From: Methylophilaceae bacterium
GTDB lineage: Bacteria > Pseudomonadota > Gammaproteobacteria > Burkholderiales > Methylophilaceae
NCBI GenBank assembly: GCA_029244935.1
Contig: JAQWQF010000008.1
Span: 1-46,927 of the forward strand
DNA: 46,927 bases
Direction: 5' to 3'
How positions within the stretch are numbered: the first letter of the stretch is position 1; the number at the start of each line of letters is the position of its first letter. This document shows, one piece after another, positions 16,556-24,865 of this stretch. The translations under genes were made by a program, and so were the position numbers. The notes under the pieces are model-generated. The model had not been told where the DNA came from. It searched no databases and was given only the letters and a program-made list of their open reading frames with translations.

Positions 16556-18157
16556 TTAAAAATCTTTTCTAACAAGTACAAAATAATTTTTGTCTCGTAA
16601 ACGCTTTCCTGTCCAAATTTCCTCCCATTCTTTGTATTCAGAAGGAAATTCGGATTCCTCTGGTAATGCAATTAATGCTAAATAACAATTCTGATTAGTA
16701 GAATTTATACTTCCTTTAACCCCAGTATAATAATGTAATAAATTAGTTTGCTTTGCTGATAGATTGTGCAAATAAACACAACTTGTTGATTGAACAAGAT
16801 GTTGTTTTACTTCATTAAAAATTATTTTATGACTTTTACGATTGTCAATAAATGGCCCCCATAACATAACCAGGCATAGCCAAATCATTGAAATACCAAT
16901 TGCCCAATTAGAAATAGCAGTCCGATTTGTTATTCTATGTTTAAATATGGATAGCCCCCAATAAGAAGTAAATATAAGGCAAATGATTAATGGAATAATT
17001 TCTAAATTCGCACTAAAATTTGAAGACAAGAAAAACATGCGTTCAAAAATTTTACTTGGCATCCCAATTTGCATGGCTAACCATCCTAGCCAAATTAGAA
17101 TTCCTATAAAACCAAAAATTAAAATACCAAATAAATTTAATGCACTTGCTGCACCTCTTCTTAATGTATCGATGGATCCGACACTTATAATGCAAAAAGG
17201 AATCAAAAAAGGCATTAGAATCATTTGGTTTTGTTTGTCTGTGTATGAGGCAACAACAAAATAAACTAATATAAATAAGAGTGGTAGCAGTATTTTTTTT
17301 TGTTTAAAAATACTTTTGTATCTGTGAAATAAGGTTAAAAATACTAGAGGTAAGGAGGGCCATGTGAACCAACTTAGACCAGATAATATGTATAAGAATG
17401 ATGGGCTGCTGATGAAAATTTCTTTATCTAACCAATTACTAAGTAACTGAGGGTGTAAATAATTCATAGCAAGTAGCCATGGGGATATAATTACTGAAGC
17501 AATAACAAAAGAGAGGCTAATAAATGTTAAATATCGGTTATTTCTCCAAAATCTAAAGAAATATAAAATAGTTGAGGTTATCACTATAGATATTAAAGGT
17601 ATAAACCCTCCAGACAAGAAGGAAATGCCTAGACCTGAACCCATTAATACACTTGATCTAAAAGGCCTTCTATAATACAAAGTAAAGCTATAAAAGCATA
17701 ATGAAAGCCCTGATAATGTTGTAAGATCAGGAATGAGACTATGCACATTTATTATTAAACCAATCGAGGCAATAAATAATAAGCCGGCCTGTCTTCCATA
17801 ACCTATACCCCAAAGTTCCCTTGTAGCTAGTCCTATTGATATTAGTGTGATAGAAACCCATAGGGCATTAGATAGACGTGCACCATCATGTAACGGCAAA
17901 ATAAATGCAAATACTTTTGCAAAACCAGCAGCAACAAAAGAATATAAAGGTGGATTATTTAAGGAGAGGTTGCTGGCAGCTAAAGGAGCAATAAATTCAT
18001 TATGCTGAATTACATCAAGTATCTGACTAATCGAGTCTGATTCAATTGATTGCCATAATCCGTGCCCTGTGAGCCCGGTAAAAATCCAGATAACTGTTAG
18101 TATTAAAAAAAGTTTTAGTTTAGTTTTTTCCCCTAAATTTTTTCTAGGAGTAGCCAT
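16556..18157 (-). CDS. GT-C type membrane glycosyltransferase (PMT/ArnT-like, GT39/83)
   Basis: This hydrophobic protein of about 533 residues has many transmembrane segments. After the first helix comes a periplasmic loop with IESDS, followed by NNPPLYSFVAAG, resembling the acidic loop and PPL(Y) motif of ArnT/PMT_2 glycosyltransferases that use polyprenyl-phosphate sugars. The C-terminal approximately 80 residues look like a small soluble periplasmic domain. The start at 18157 (MATPRKNL) is preferred because AAGG lies 4 nt upstream; an in-frame ATG at 18193 would add 12 residues but has no ribosome site. The acceptor is unknown (lipid A, another lipid or protein are possible). No LPS genes are adjacent. 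Confidence 0.7.
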   Translation of the reverse strand: MATPRKNLGEKTKLKLFLILTVIWIFTGLTGHGLWQSIESDSISQILDVIQHNEFIAPLAASNLSLNNPPLYSFVAAGFAKVFAFILPLHDGARLSNALWVSITLISIGLATRELWGIGYGRQAGLLFIASIGLIINVHSLIPDLTTLSGLSLCFYSFTLYYRRPFRSSVLMGSGLGISFLSGGFIPLISIVITSTILYFFRFWRNNRYLTFISLSFVIASVIISPWLLAMNYLHPQLLSNWLDKEIFISSPSFLYILSGLSWFTWPSLPLVFLTLFHRYKSIFKQKKILLPLLFILVYFVVASYTDKQNQMILMPFLIPFCIISVGSIDTLRRGAASALNLFGILIFGFIGILIWLGWLAMQIGMPSKIFERMFFLSSNFSANLEIIPLIICLIFTSYWGLSIFKHRITNRTAISNWAIGISMIWLCLVMLWGPFIDNRKSHKIIFNEVKQHLVQSTSCVYLHNLSAKQTNLLHYYTGVKGSINSTNQNCYLALIALPEESEFPSEYKEWEEIWTGKRLRDKNYFVLVRKDF

Positions 18158-18210
18158 GTTACCTTGCCAGTCATGTTCTAAATCAAATCTCATATATAGC
18201 TATGGTATAT

Positions 18211-18239
18211 AAAAAAAGGCAGCTTAGCTGCCTTTTTTT
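18211..18239 (-). terminator. Rho-independent terminator after rpmE
   Basis: A nearly perfect hairpin is formed by GGCAGC (18218-18223) and GCTGCC (18227-18232) with a TTA loop, flanked by A7 and T7. Read on the minus strand it ends the trxA-rho-rpmE group 16 bp after the rpmE stop. The symmetric A/T flanks would also allow termination in the plus direction. Confidence 0.92.
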
Positions 18240-18254
18240 ATAGATTTTTAGGAT

Positions 18255-18455
18255 TTACATACCATATTTTTGCTTAAATCTTTCTACACGACCACCTGTA
18301 TCAAGTATTTTTTGTTTGCCTGTGTAGTAAGGATGGCACTTAGAGCAAACTTCTATATTCATATCTTTGCCAATAGTTGATTGGGTTTTAAATTTCTCTC
18401 CACAACTACAAGTTACATTAACTTCAGGATATGCTGGGTGTGTATCTTTTTTCAT
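18255..18455 (-). CDS. rpmE: 50S ribosomal protein L31 (zinc-binding type)
   Basis: The 66-residue L31 retains all four zinc ligands: C16 and C18 in CSC, then C37 and C40 in CSKC, followed by HPYYTGKQK. It is therefore the zinc-containing C+ form rather than the zinc-free YkgM type. It lies 78 bp downstream of rho and ends at a strong terminator. Confidence 0.97.
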   Translation of the reverse strand: MKKDTHPAYPEVNVTCSCGEKFKTQSTIGKDMNIEVCSKCHPYYTGKQKILDTGGRVERFKQKYGM

Positions 18456-18533
18456 AATGTTTTATACAGTTTTAAATTTGAGGCGTAATTATTATTGAAA
18501 TTTGATAAAAAATCAATGGTTTCTTTAACTTTA

Positions 18534-19793
18534 TCATCTTCTCATACTGTCAAAGAAGTCCGCATTGTTCTTCGTAGATTTAACTTTATCTAATAAAAAC
18601 TCCATAGCTTCTAATTCATCCATTGGATGAAGTAACTTTCTTAATACCCAAATTTTCTGAAGGACATCTTGGGGTATTAATAATTCTTCACGTCGCGTTG
18701 ATGATTTATTAACATTAATAGCAGGGTAAACTCTTTTTTCTGCCATTCTTCTATCTAAATGGATTTCCATATTTCCTGTCCCTTTGAATTCTTCATAAAT
18801 AACATCATCCATTCGCGAGCCAGTGTCAACTAATGCAGTCGCTAAAATTGTGAGCGAACCACCTTCTTCAATATTTCTTGCAGCACCAAAAAAACGTTTT
18901 GGTTTTTGTAATGCATTTGCATCAACACCACCAGTTAAGACTTTTCCTGATGATGGTATAACAGTGTTATATGCTCTTGCTAATCTTGTTATTGAATCTA
19001 GAAGAATAACAACATCTTTCTTATGTTCGGTTAATCTCTTAGCTTTTTCTAAAACCATTTCAGCTACCTGGACATGTCTTGTTGCAGGTTCATCGAATGT
19101 AGAAGCAACAACCTCTCCTTTTACAGACCTTGTCATTTCAGTAACTTCTTCTGGTCTTTCGTCAATTAATAAAACAATTAATGAGGTATCTGGATGGTTG
19201 GAGGTAATTGCATGAGCAATATTTTGCATCATAACTGTTTTACCACTTTTGGGGCTGGCAACTATTAAGCCTCGTTGTCCTTTACCAATAGGCGAAATCA
19301 TATCAATAACCCTGCTGGTATTGTTTTCTTCTCCACCTCCAGTGTCTCTCTCAAGCACCATTGGCTCTGTTGGAAATAATGGGGTTAGATTTTCAAAGAG
19401 TATTTTATTTTTTGTATTGTCCGGAGCATCATTATTAACTTTATCAACTTTAACAAGTGCGAAATATCGTTCACTATCTTTTGGAGTTCTAATTTCACCT
19501 TCTATAGTATCTCCAGTATGAAGATTGAATCTTCTAATTTGAGAGGGGGAAACATAAATATCATCTGGGCCTGCAAGGTATGAAGCACTCGGCGATCTTA
19601 AAAATCCAAAGCCATCTTGAAGTATTTCTAATGTACCATCACCAAATAATGTATCTCCGTTTTTTGCTTTATTTTTAAGGATAGCAAAAATTAAATCCTG
19701 TTTACGCATCCTCCCAGCATTACTTATCTCGTCACCAACTGCCATATCGACGAGTTCAGGTACTGGAAGATGTTTTAGGTCAGATAAGTGCAT
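18534..19793 (-). CDS. rho: Transcription termination factor Rho
   Basis: The product is a 419-residue hexameric RNA-dependent ATPase, full length for the family. The RNA-binding cold-shock-like domain contains [14 protein letters not shown]. Walker A is SPKSGKT in [16 protein letters not shown], Walker B is [16 protein letters not shown], and the Q- and R-loop regions ([22 protein letters not shown]) are intact. It is preceded by trxA (10-bp gap) and followed by rpmE. Several convergent gene pairs in this window have no room for hairpins, so Rho-dependent termination is probably important here. Confidence 0.98.
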   Translation of the reverse strand: MHLSDLKHLPVPELVDMAVGDEISNAGRMRKQDLIFAILKNKAKNGDTLFGDGTLEILQDGFGFLRSPSASYLAGPDDIYVSPSQIRRFNLHTGDTIEGEIRTPKDSERYFALVKVDKVNNDAPDNTKNKILFENLTPLFPTEPMVLERDTGGGEENNTSRVIDMISPIGKGQRGLIVASPKSGKTVMMQNIAHAITSNHPDTSLIVLLIDERPEEVTEMTRSVKGEVVASTFDEPATRHVQVAEMVLEKAKRLTEHKKDVVILLDSITRLARAYNTVIPSSGKVLTGGVDANALQKPKRFFGAARNIEEGGSLTILATALVDTGSRMDDVIYEEFKGTGNMEIHLDRRMAEKRVYPAINVNKSSTRREELLIPQDVLQKIWVLRKLLHPMDELEAMEFLLDKVKSTKNNADFFDSMRR

Positions 19794-19803
19794 ATTTTTC
19801 CAT

Positions 19804-20130
19804 TTAAATTGTGCTATCTATAAAAGTAATAAGGTCTGATTTTGATAAGGCACCAATTTTAGTAGATTCAACATTGCCACCTTTAAAAATCATTAAAGTC
19901 GGTATGCTTCTTACTCCATATTTAATAGGAGTTTGTGAATTCTCATCGATGTTAAGTTTAGCAATTTTAATTTTCCCATCATATTCAGCTACTAACGAAT
20001 CTAATATAGGAGCTACCATTTTACAAGGCCCACACCAATCTGCCCAGTAGTCTACAAGAACTGGAATAGATGATTCTAAAACTTCTTTTTTGAAGGTGTC
20101 ATCACTTAGATGAATAATTTTATTGCTCAT
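19804..20130 (-). CDS. trxA: Thioredoxin TrxA
   Basis: The 108-residue thioredoxin has the redox motif WCGPC at 32-36 and the cis-proline region [12 protein letters not shown]. It is a cytoplasmic disulfide reductant and a likely electron donor for the Bcp peroxiredoxin encoded nearby. Its position directly upstream of rho is conserved in many proteobacteria. Confidence 0.97.
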   Translation of the reverse strand: MSNKIIHLSDDTFKKEVLESSIPVLVDYWADWCGPCKMVAPILDSLVAEYDGKIKIAKLNIDENSQTPIKYGVRSIPTLMIFKGGNVESTKIGALSKSDLITFIDSTI

Positions 20131-20226
20131 AATTTATAAGATTTTATTGGTATTTGATTTCTATCTTGGGAAATATTGGTTTGCTTCTGAACAAATGATA
20201 AAACATAAATCAACGATAATCAATAA

Positions 20227-20829
20227 TTATTTTTTAAAGCCCTCATTAATTTCAAATAGTGGGATAATTTTTTTTGCACCTTTTGATGACTTTGCTATCT
20301 TTATAGCTACATCAGCCTCTTCTTTTGTAACTAAACCCATCAGATAAACCTCTTGTCTTTCAGTAAAGACCTTTATGTGTGTTGCAGAAATTTTATCCTT
20401 ATACTGCCCCGCATTTGTTTTGGCAAATATCCTTGATTTAACATTAGCAGTAGATATAACGTCAAGACTCTTAGATCTAAGTGAACTATTTTTACCTACT
20501 ATTAAGAAGTTTTTTACTTCTTCAACCCCTTCAACATTTTTAGCTAAACCTTCTACCTTAGTTTTTAATTCATCTGAGGGTACTTCCCCAGTAATAACTA
20601 GCGTTTGGTTAAAAGAAACAAAAGAAACATTTGCATCTTTATAGGTTTCCTGGATTTCTATAATAGCTTTGAATTCATTTTTTTGGTCAATGATTTGGAT
20701 CTCTGTTGACCTTCTATCAGCAAAACTTAAAGGGGGAGCGACTACGCCTGTGACTCCAACAGCAGCACAACCTACTAATTGTGTTATAAAAAGAAATATT
20801 AAGATAAAAAAGTTGTATGATTTAATCAT
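20227..20829 (-). CDS. BON-domain outer-membrane lipoprotein (DolP/YraP-like)
   Basis: The product is a 200-residue lipoprotein with a signal peptide ending in LVGC (C21 lipidated). Two BON domains follow, roughly at residues 45-115 and 120-195; each has the typical alpha/beta pattern with glycine-containing turns (VITGEVPSDE and YLMGLVTKEEAD). DolP proteins help keep the outer membrane intact at division sites. It is divergent from rsmI; in E. coli yraP also lies in the rsmI neighbourhood, which supports the orthology call. Confidence 0.88.
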   Translation of the reverse strand: MIKSYNFFILIFLFITQLVGCAAVGVTGVVAPPLSFADRRSTEIQIIDQKNEFKAIIEIQETYKDANVSFVSFNQTLVITGEVPSDELKTKVEGLAKNVEGVEEVKNFLIVGKNSSLRSKSLDVISTANVKSRIFAKTNAGQYKDKISATHIKVFTERQEVYLMGLVTKEEADVAIKIAKSSKGAKKIIPLFEINEGFKK

Positions 20830-20873
20830 TATAAATAATTATATATTGAATTTTTTATAGAGCCAATCAAAAA

Positions 20874-21719
20874 TTGAAAGCAACCTTATATTTAATCGCA
20901 ACGCCTATTGGTAATTTGCAGGACATAACTTTTCGGGCCATAGATATTTTAAAAAATGTTGATTTAATAGCCTGTGAGGATACAAGGCATACAGGTCAAT
21001 TATTAGCTTATTTCTCGATTAAAAAGAAATTGACCTCTCTTCATCAGCATAATGAAAAAGAAAAATCTATGTCTATAATAAAGACTATTAAAGATGGAGG
21101 TTCAGTTGCTTATGTATCAGATGCTGGTACTCCTGCTGTTAGTGATCCAGGTGCATTTTTAGTTAATCAAGCTCACCTTAGTAATTTACATGTTGTGCCT
21201 ATTCCAGGACCTTCTGCATTAACAACTATATTCTCAGCAGCAGGAATCTTATCTAATCAGTTTCAATTTGTTGGTTTTCTTCCGAGCTCAAAGAGTAAGT
21301 GCAGGCAGGCTTTACAAGGCATATTTAGCATTAACATGACAACAATATTTTACGAGTCTCCTCATAGGGTAATTAAAACTCTAACAGCTATTATTGATAT
21401 ATTTGGGCCTGAACAAGAAGTTGTTATTGGTAGAGAACTGACTAAACTATTTGAAACTATTTATAAAGATAATGCAATATCATTGCTAGAACGAATCACT
21501 AATAACCCTAATGATCAGAAGGGAGAATTTGTATTTATTTTAAGTAGACCTGAGAAAAACACCCCAGCTCAGTCTACTGGTATATCTGATGATCATTTAT
21601 TAAGGGTTTTACTAAGTGAATTACCATTAAATAAAGCGGTAAAATTAACTGCAACAATTTTAAATAAAAAGAAGAAGGAAGTTTATAATCAAGCCTTGGA
21701 AATAAAAAATGATAAATGA
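20874..21719 (+). CDS. rsmI: 16S rRNA 2'-O-methyltransferase RsmI (C1402)
   Basis: This 281-residue tetrapyrrole-methylase-fold SAM enzyme methylates the ribose of C1402. Diagnostic sequences are LYLIATPIGNLQDITFRAI at the N-terminus, CEDTRHTGQLL, SDAGTPAVSDPG and VPIPGPSALTT. The start is TTG at 20874, which leaves only three residues before the conserved LYLIATP; no ATG is available. The end overlaps pyrC by 11 bp. Confidence 0.96.
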   Translation: MKATLYLIATPIGNLQDITFRAIDILKNVDLIACEDTRHTGQLLAYFSIKKKLTSLHQHNEKEKSMSIIKTIKDGGSVAYVSDAGTPAVSDPGAFLVNQAHLSNLHVVPIPGPSALTTIFSAAGILSNQFQFVGFLPSSKSKCRQALQGIFSINMTTIFYESPHRVIKTLTAIIDIFGPEQEVVIGRELTKLFETIYKDNAISLLERITNNPNDQKGEFVFILSRPEKNTPAQSTGISDDHLLRVLLSELPLNKAVKLTATILNKKKKEVYNQALEIKNDK

Positions 21720-22734
21720 ATTAATAATAAATAAGCCAGATGATATGCATCTTCATTTAAGAGAGGGTGAGATATTAGGTTTTGTATTGAAGGATACTGC
21801 TCGTCAGTTTGCTAGGGCAATTGTAATGCCAAACTTAAATACACCTGTAACCACTGTAGCGTTAGCTGAAAGTTATTATGAGTCAATTAAAGACTATGGC
21901 TATAATTTTGAGCCATTAATGACATTGTATTTAACAGATGCATTATCAAAAACAGAGATAAGAAAAGCTAAAGACTCTAAAATTATTCATGGGGTAAAGT
22001 TATATCCAGCAGGTGTTACAACTAATTCAAAAAATGGAATTGTCTCTGTAGATTCTTGTTTTGATCTCTTTGAGGAAATGGAAAAAAATGACTTACCATT
22101 GTTGGTTCATGGTGAAGTAAGTGATCCAAAGGTTGATATTTTTGATAGGGAAAAAATGTTTATCGATAAGTATCTCACTAGAATATGTGAAAATTTTCCA
22201 TCACTAAGATTAGTTTTTGAACATATTTCAACAAAAGATGCGGTAGAATTTGTTGTAAATTCTTCTTCTAAGGTTGCGGCGACGATTACTCCACAACATG
22301 CAATGTTAAGCCGAAATGATTTGTTATCAGGAGGAGTTAAGCCTCATAATTATTGCTTGCCAGTCTTAAAGAGAGAAATACACCAAAAAGTAATTCTAGA
22401 AGCAGCAATTTCAGGCAACTCAAAATTTTTTTTAGGAATAGATAGTGCCCCTCACCTAACATCTGAAAAAGAAAGTGCATGTGGATGTGCGGGTATTTAT
22501 TCAGCAAAAACTGCAATTGAACTTTACGCTGAGATATTTGATAAAAACGATGCTTTAGATAAACTTTCAGATTTCAGCAATAAATTTGGCGCAGACTTCT
22601 ATAATCTCCCATATAATGAAGAAAAGATAAGGCTTATAAGAAAAGAATATCAAATACCGCAGCAATTAGAATTTAACAATAATCAAATTACTCCGTTTTT
22701 AGCTGGACAAACCATTCATTGGCAAATTTCATAA
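21709..22734 (+). CDS. pyrC: Dihydroorotase PyrC (class II)
   Basis: The 341-residue product is a zinc amidohydrolase of pyrimidine synthesis that closes carbamoyl-aspartate to dihydroorotate. The metal ligands H14 and H16 lie in DDMHLHLREG, the carboxylated lysine is K97 in GVKLYPAG, and further ligands are in LVHGE and FEHIST. Length matches the E. coli-type enzyme. It starts inside the end of rsmI and is followed by rnpB. Confidence 0.97.
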   Translation: MINELIINKPDDMHLHLREGEILGFVLKDTARQFARAIVMPNLNTPVTTVALAESYYESIKDYGYNFEPLMTLYLTDALSKTEIRKAKDSKIIHGVKLYPAGVTTNSKNGIVSVDSCFDLFEEMEKNDLPLLVHGEVSDPKVDIFDREKMFIDKYLTRICENFPSLRLVFEHISTKDAVEFVVNSSSKVAATITPQHAMLSRNDLLSGGVKPHNYCLPVLKREIHQKVILEAAISGNSKFFLGIDSAPHLTSEKESACGCAGIYSAKTAIELYAEIFDKNDALDKLSDFSNKFGADFYNLPYNEEKIRLIRKEYQIPQQLEFNNNQITPFLAGQTIHWQIS

Positions 22735-22760
22735 ATTTATATTCAATAAATGATAAAATA

Positions 22761-23050
22761 AGTCAAGTTGACCAGGCAGTCGCTATATTTATTTATAGAG
22801 GAAAGTCCGGGCTCCAAAGAGCAGAGTGATGGCTAACAGCCATACGTCGCGAGACGAGGAATAGGGCCACAGAGACGAGCGTATTAAGTTACGGTGAAAC
22901 GCGGTAACCTCCACTCGGAGCAAGGCCAAATAGGGTAGCATTGACACTGCTCGTGTTGCTACCGGGTAGGCTGCTTGAGCGATTAAGTAATTGATCGCCT
23001 AGAGGAATGACTGTCCACGACAGAACCCGGCTTATCGGTCAACTTATCTA
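22761..23050 (+). ncRNA. rnpB: RNase P RNA, bacterial type A
   Basis: The sequence contains the universally conserved GAGGAAAGTCCGGGCTCC at about 22798-22815 and the matching 3' segment GACAGAACCCGGCTTATCGGTC ending at 23040. The ends pair: AAGTTGACC at 22765-22773 with GGTCAACTT at 23037-23045 forms P1. The length, about 290 nt, is short for type A, mostly through small peripheral helices. Exact ends are estimated from P1. An intrinsic terminator follows at 23087. Confidence 0.95.
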
Positions 23051-23086
23051 ATAATCTAACTCACTGAAGAATAAAGAAAAAGGTGT

Positions 23087-23113
23087 AAAAAAGTGCTTGC
23101 AAAGCACTTTTTT
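23087..23113 (+). terminator. Rho-independent terminator after rnpB
   Basis: The stem AAGTGCTT (23091-23098) and AAGCACTT (23102-23109) has a three-base loop, A-rich on the left and T-run on the right. It ends the RNase P RNA transcript. Its loop and right arm also contain the -35 box of the next promoter. Confidence 0.9.
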
Positions 23114-23125
23114 ATTGCCTATAGT
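23097..23125 (+). promoter_or_regulatory. Sigma70-type promoter of the dcw cluster (Pmra)
   Basis: TTGCAA at 23097-23102 and TATAGT at 23120-23125 are separated by exactly 17 bp, a good consensus match. The predicted start is near 23132, about 85 bp before mraZ and just upstream of the MraZ boxes. The -35 hexamer lies inside the rnpB terminator hairpin. Confidence 0.7.
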
Positions 23126-23134
23126 GTTCCTGTA

Positions 23135-23159
23135 AGGGGAAAAGTGGTAATTTGTGGGA
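23135..23159 (+). promoter_or_regulatory. MraZ operator boxes (three direct repeats, 10-bp period)
   Basis: AGGGG (23135), TGGTA (23145) and TGGGA (23155) fall at exact 10-bp steps just after the predicted transcription start. MraZ is known to bind TGGGN repeats with 5-nt spacers in the mra 5' leader. The last box is a perfect match; the others are degenerate. This points to autoregulation of the cell-division operon. Confidence 0.65.
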
Positions 23160-23198
23160 AATTATTTAACGAAACTAAGGGCGTTCAGTAATTTCCCA
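23155..23198 (+). repeat. Perfect 10-bp inverted repeat in the mraZ leader
   Basis: TGGGAAATTA at 23155-23164 is repeated in inverse orientation as TAATTTCCCA at 23189-23198, with a 24-nt spacer, ending 18 nt before the mraZ ATG. The left arm overlaps the best MraZ box. It could be a leader hairpin near the ribosome site or a pair of opposed protein sites. Confidence 0.6.
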
Positions 23199-23216
23199 TC
23201 TTTTTAGGTAGACACT

Positions 23217-23663
23217 ATGTATAGAGGCGCAACGATTCTAAATTTGGACGGTAAAAATAGATTTGCCGTGCCGACTAAATATAGAGAGCATTTACTAATA
23301 GAATCAAATGGCGCAATGGTTTTAACTGCTCACCCTCATGGCTGCCTTCTTCTTTATCCTAAAGATGCATGGACACCGATTCAATCAAAAATAATGCAAC
23401 TCTCAAGTTTTGATAAAAAATCTAGTGGGCTTCAGCGCTTACTTGTAGGATATGCCGAAGATAATATAGTTGATGGAGCTGGAAGGCTTTTAATTTCGCA
23501 GGCATTAAGAGACTATGCAAATATTCAAAAGACAATAATGTTTGTTGGGCAAGGGACACACTTTGAAATATGGAATCAAGAAATATGGAACCAAGAAATA
23601 AATCAAATTAACACAAATGACAATGATGACTTACCAGATGAGCTTGGAGGTTTTGCATTATGA
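23217..23663 (+). CDS. mraZ: Transcriptional regulator MraZ
   Basis: The 148-residue AbrB-like DNA-binding protein has two SpoVT/AbrB repeats: MYRGATILNLDGKNRFAVPTKYR at the N-terminus and the second around VDGAGRLLISQALRDYA. It represses the dcw operon in other bacteria and is the first gene here, behind matching boxes. The C-terminal helix carries a 15-bp tandem duplication (EIWNQ twice, residues 117-126, then EINQ), partly expected from the conserved W-x4-W of the family. It overlaps rsmH by 4 bp. Confidence 0.97.
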   Translation: MYRGATILNLDGKNRFAVPTKYREHLLIESNGAMVLTAHPHGCLLLYPKDAWTPIQSKIMQLSSFDKKSSGLQRLLVGYAEDNIVDGAGRLLISQALRDYANIQKTIMFVGQGTHFEIWNQEIWNQEINQINTNDNDDLPDELGGFAL

Positions 23664-24598
23664 CAAGCAGCCCAAAAAAGCATATTCCAGTTTTATTAAA
23701 AGAAGCTATTACTGGGTTATCAATTAAGAAAAGCGGCATTTATCTTGATTGTACATTTGGTAGAGGTGGTCATTCGAGAGAAATATTAAAGAGTCTTGGC
23801 CCTAATGGCAGGTTAATTTCAATGGACAAAGACCAGGCTGCAATCAGTTCAGCAGAAGAGATCAATGACAAAAGATTTGAGATTATAAATTCAAGCTTTT
23901 CCCAAATGGGAGAATTTCTAAAAAAAAAAAAAATCAAAAAACTTGATGGAGTATTAATGGATCTCGGCGTATCTTCTCCGCAACTTGATGAAGCAAGTAG
24001 AGGATTTAGCTTTCAGTCTGATGCTGTTTTGGATATGAGAATGGACCAATCACAAGAATTAACTGCAGCGGATATAGTGAACTCTTATGAAGAAAAAGAG
24101 TTAATAGAACTACTTTTTCTGTATGGAGAAGAGAAGTTTTCAAAAAGAATAGTGCGTTCGATTTTAAATTATAGAGAGAGTACTGGGCCAATAACTAGGA
24201 CTCATGAGCTCGCTAAAATTATTAAGCAGGCAGTTCCAAAAAGAGAGCCTGGAAGAGATCCTGCTACTAGAACTTTCCAGGCGCTGAGAATAAAAGTAAA
24301 TGAAGAGATAGAAGAAGTTGAAAAAGCATTACCTATTGCGTTTGATTTTTTAAAACCTAAAGGTAGGTTAGTAGTTATTAGCTTTCATTCCTTGGAAGAC
24401 AGAATTGTGAAAAATTTTACAAAATTTAAAATGGAAACAGATCTAATTCCAAAATATATTCCAATCAGAGCAAACGAAATTAAATTATCTTCAGTTAAGA
24501 AGGTTGGAAAAATGATTACACCTTCAATAGAAGAAATAAAATTAAATCCAAGATCTCGGAGCGCTAAATTAAGAATTATTGAAAAGGTATCAGAATAG
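23660..24598 (+). CDS. rsmH: 16S rRNA m4C1402 methyltransferase RsmH (MraW)
   Basis: The 312-residue SAM enzyme N4-methylates C1402, the same base whose ribose is methylated by RsmI encoded about 2 kb upstream. Motifs are HIPVLLKEA, LDCTFGRGGHSREIL, LMDLGVSSPQLDEASRGFSF, DMRMDQ and the C-terminal RSRSAKLR. A run of 14 A at 23920-23933 encodes four lysines and is a possible slippage site. It starts inside mraZ (ATGA) and abuts ftsL. Confidence 0.97.
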   Translation: MTSSPKKHIPVLLKEAITGLSIKKSGIYLDCTFGRGGHSREILKSLGPNGRLISMDKDQAAISSAEEINDKRFEIINSSFSQMGEFLKKKKIKKLDGVLMDLGVSSPQLDEASRGFSFQSDAVLDMRMDQSQELTAADIVNSYEEKELIELLFLYGEEKFSKRIVRSILNYRESTGPITRTHELAKIIKQAVPKREPGRDPATRTFQALRIKVNEEIEEVEKALPIAFDFLKPKGRLVVISFHSLEDRIVKNFTKFKMETDLIPKYIPIRANEIKLSSVKKVGKMITPSIEEIKLNPRSRSAKLRIIEKVSE

Positions 24599-24853
24599 AT
24601 GAGGTTAAATTTGACTCTTTATATCATTTTAATTTTTTTTGCGATGGCTACAGTGAATTCTGAACATCAATATAGAAATAACTTTTCGCAATTAGATGTT
24701 GAGAAAAAAACTATGTTGGAACTGAAAGATGAAAAAACAAAGCTAGAGGTTGAGGAGTCAGATAAGTCGGGTAATCAGAGAATACAAACAATAGCTTTAG
24801 AAAAATTAAAAATGTATACCCCTAACAAAAAAGAAATAAAAGTTATTAGATGA
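24599..24853 (+). CDS. ftsL: Cell division protein FtsL
   Basis: This is an 84-residue bitopic protein with one N-terminal membrane helix (about residues 4-19) and a periplasmic, charged, coiled-coil-like segment. It ends in the typical A-x-x-x-L-x-M-x-x-P pattern (ALEKLKMYTPNKKEI). FtsL forms a complex with FtsB and FtsQ that activates FtsWI septal synthesis. It is short and diverged, and position between rsmH and ftsI is the main support. Its ATG directly follows the rsmH stop. Confidence 0.9.
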   Translation: MRLNLTLYIILIFFAMATVNSEHQYRNNFSQLDVEKKTMLELKDEKTKLEVEESDKSGNQRIQTIALEKLKMYTPNKKEIKVIR

Positions 24854-24865
24854 AAAAAATAAAAA

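Noticed and set aside
18823-19215. 130-codon open frame antisense to rho
   Set aside because: It is an antisense shadow of the conserved ATPase core of rho, with no independent support.
22700-22760. Promoter for rnpB
   Set aside because: A TAAAAT-like -10 exists near 22754, but no -35 fits at 15-19 bp; AT-rich background makes it unconvincing.
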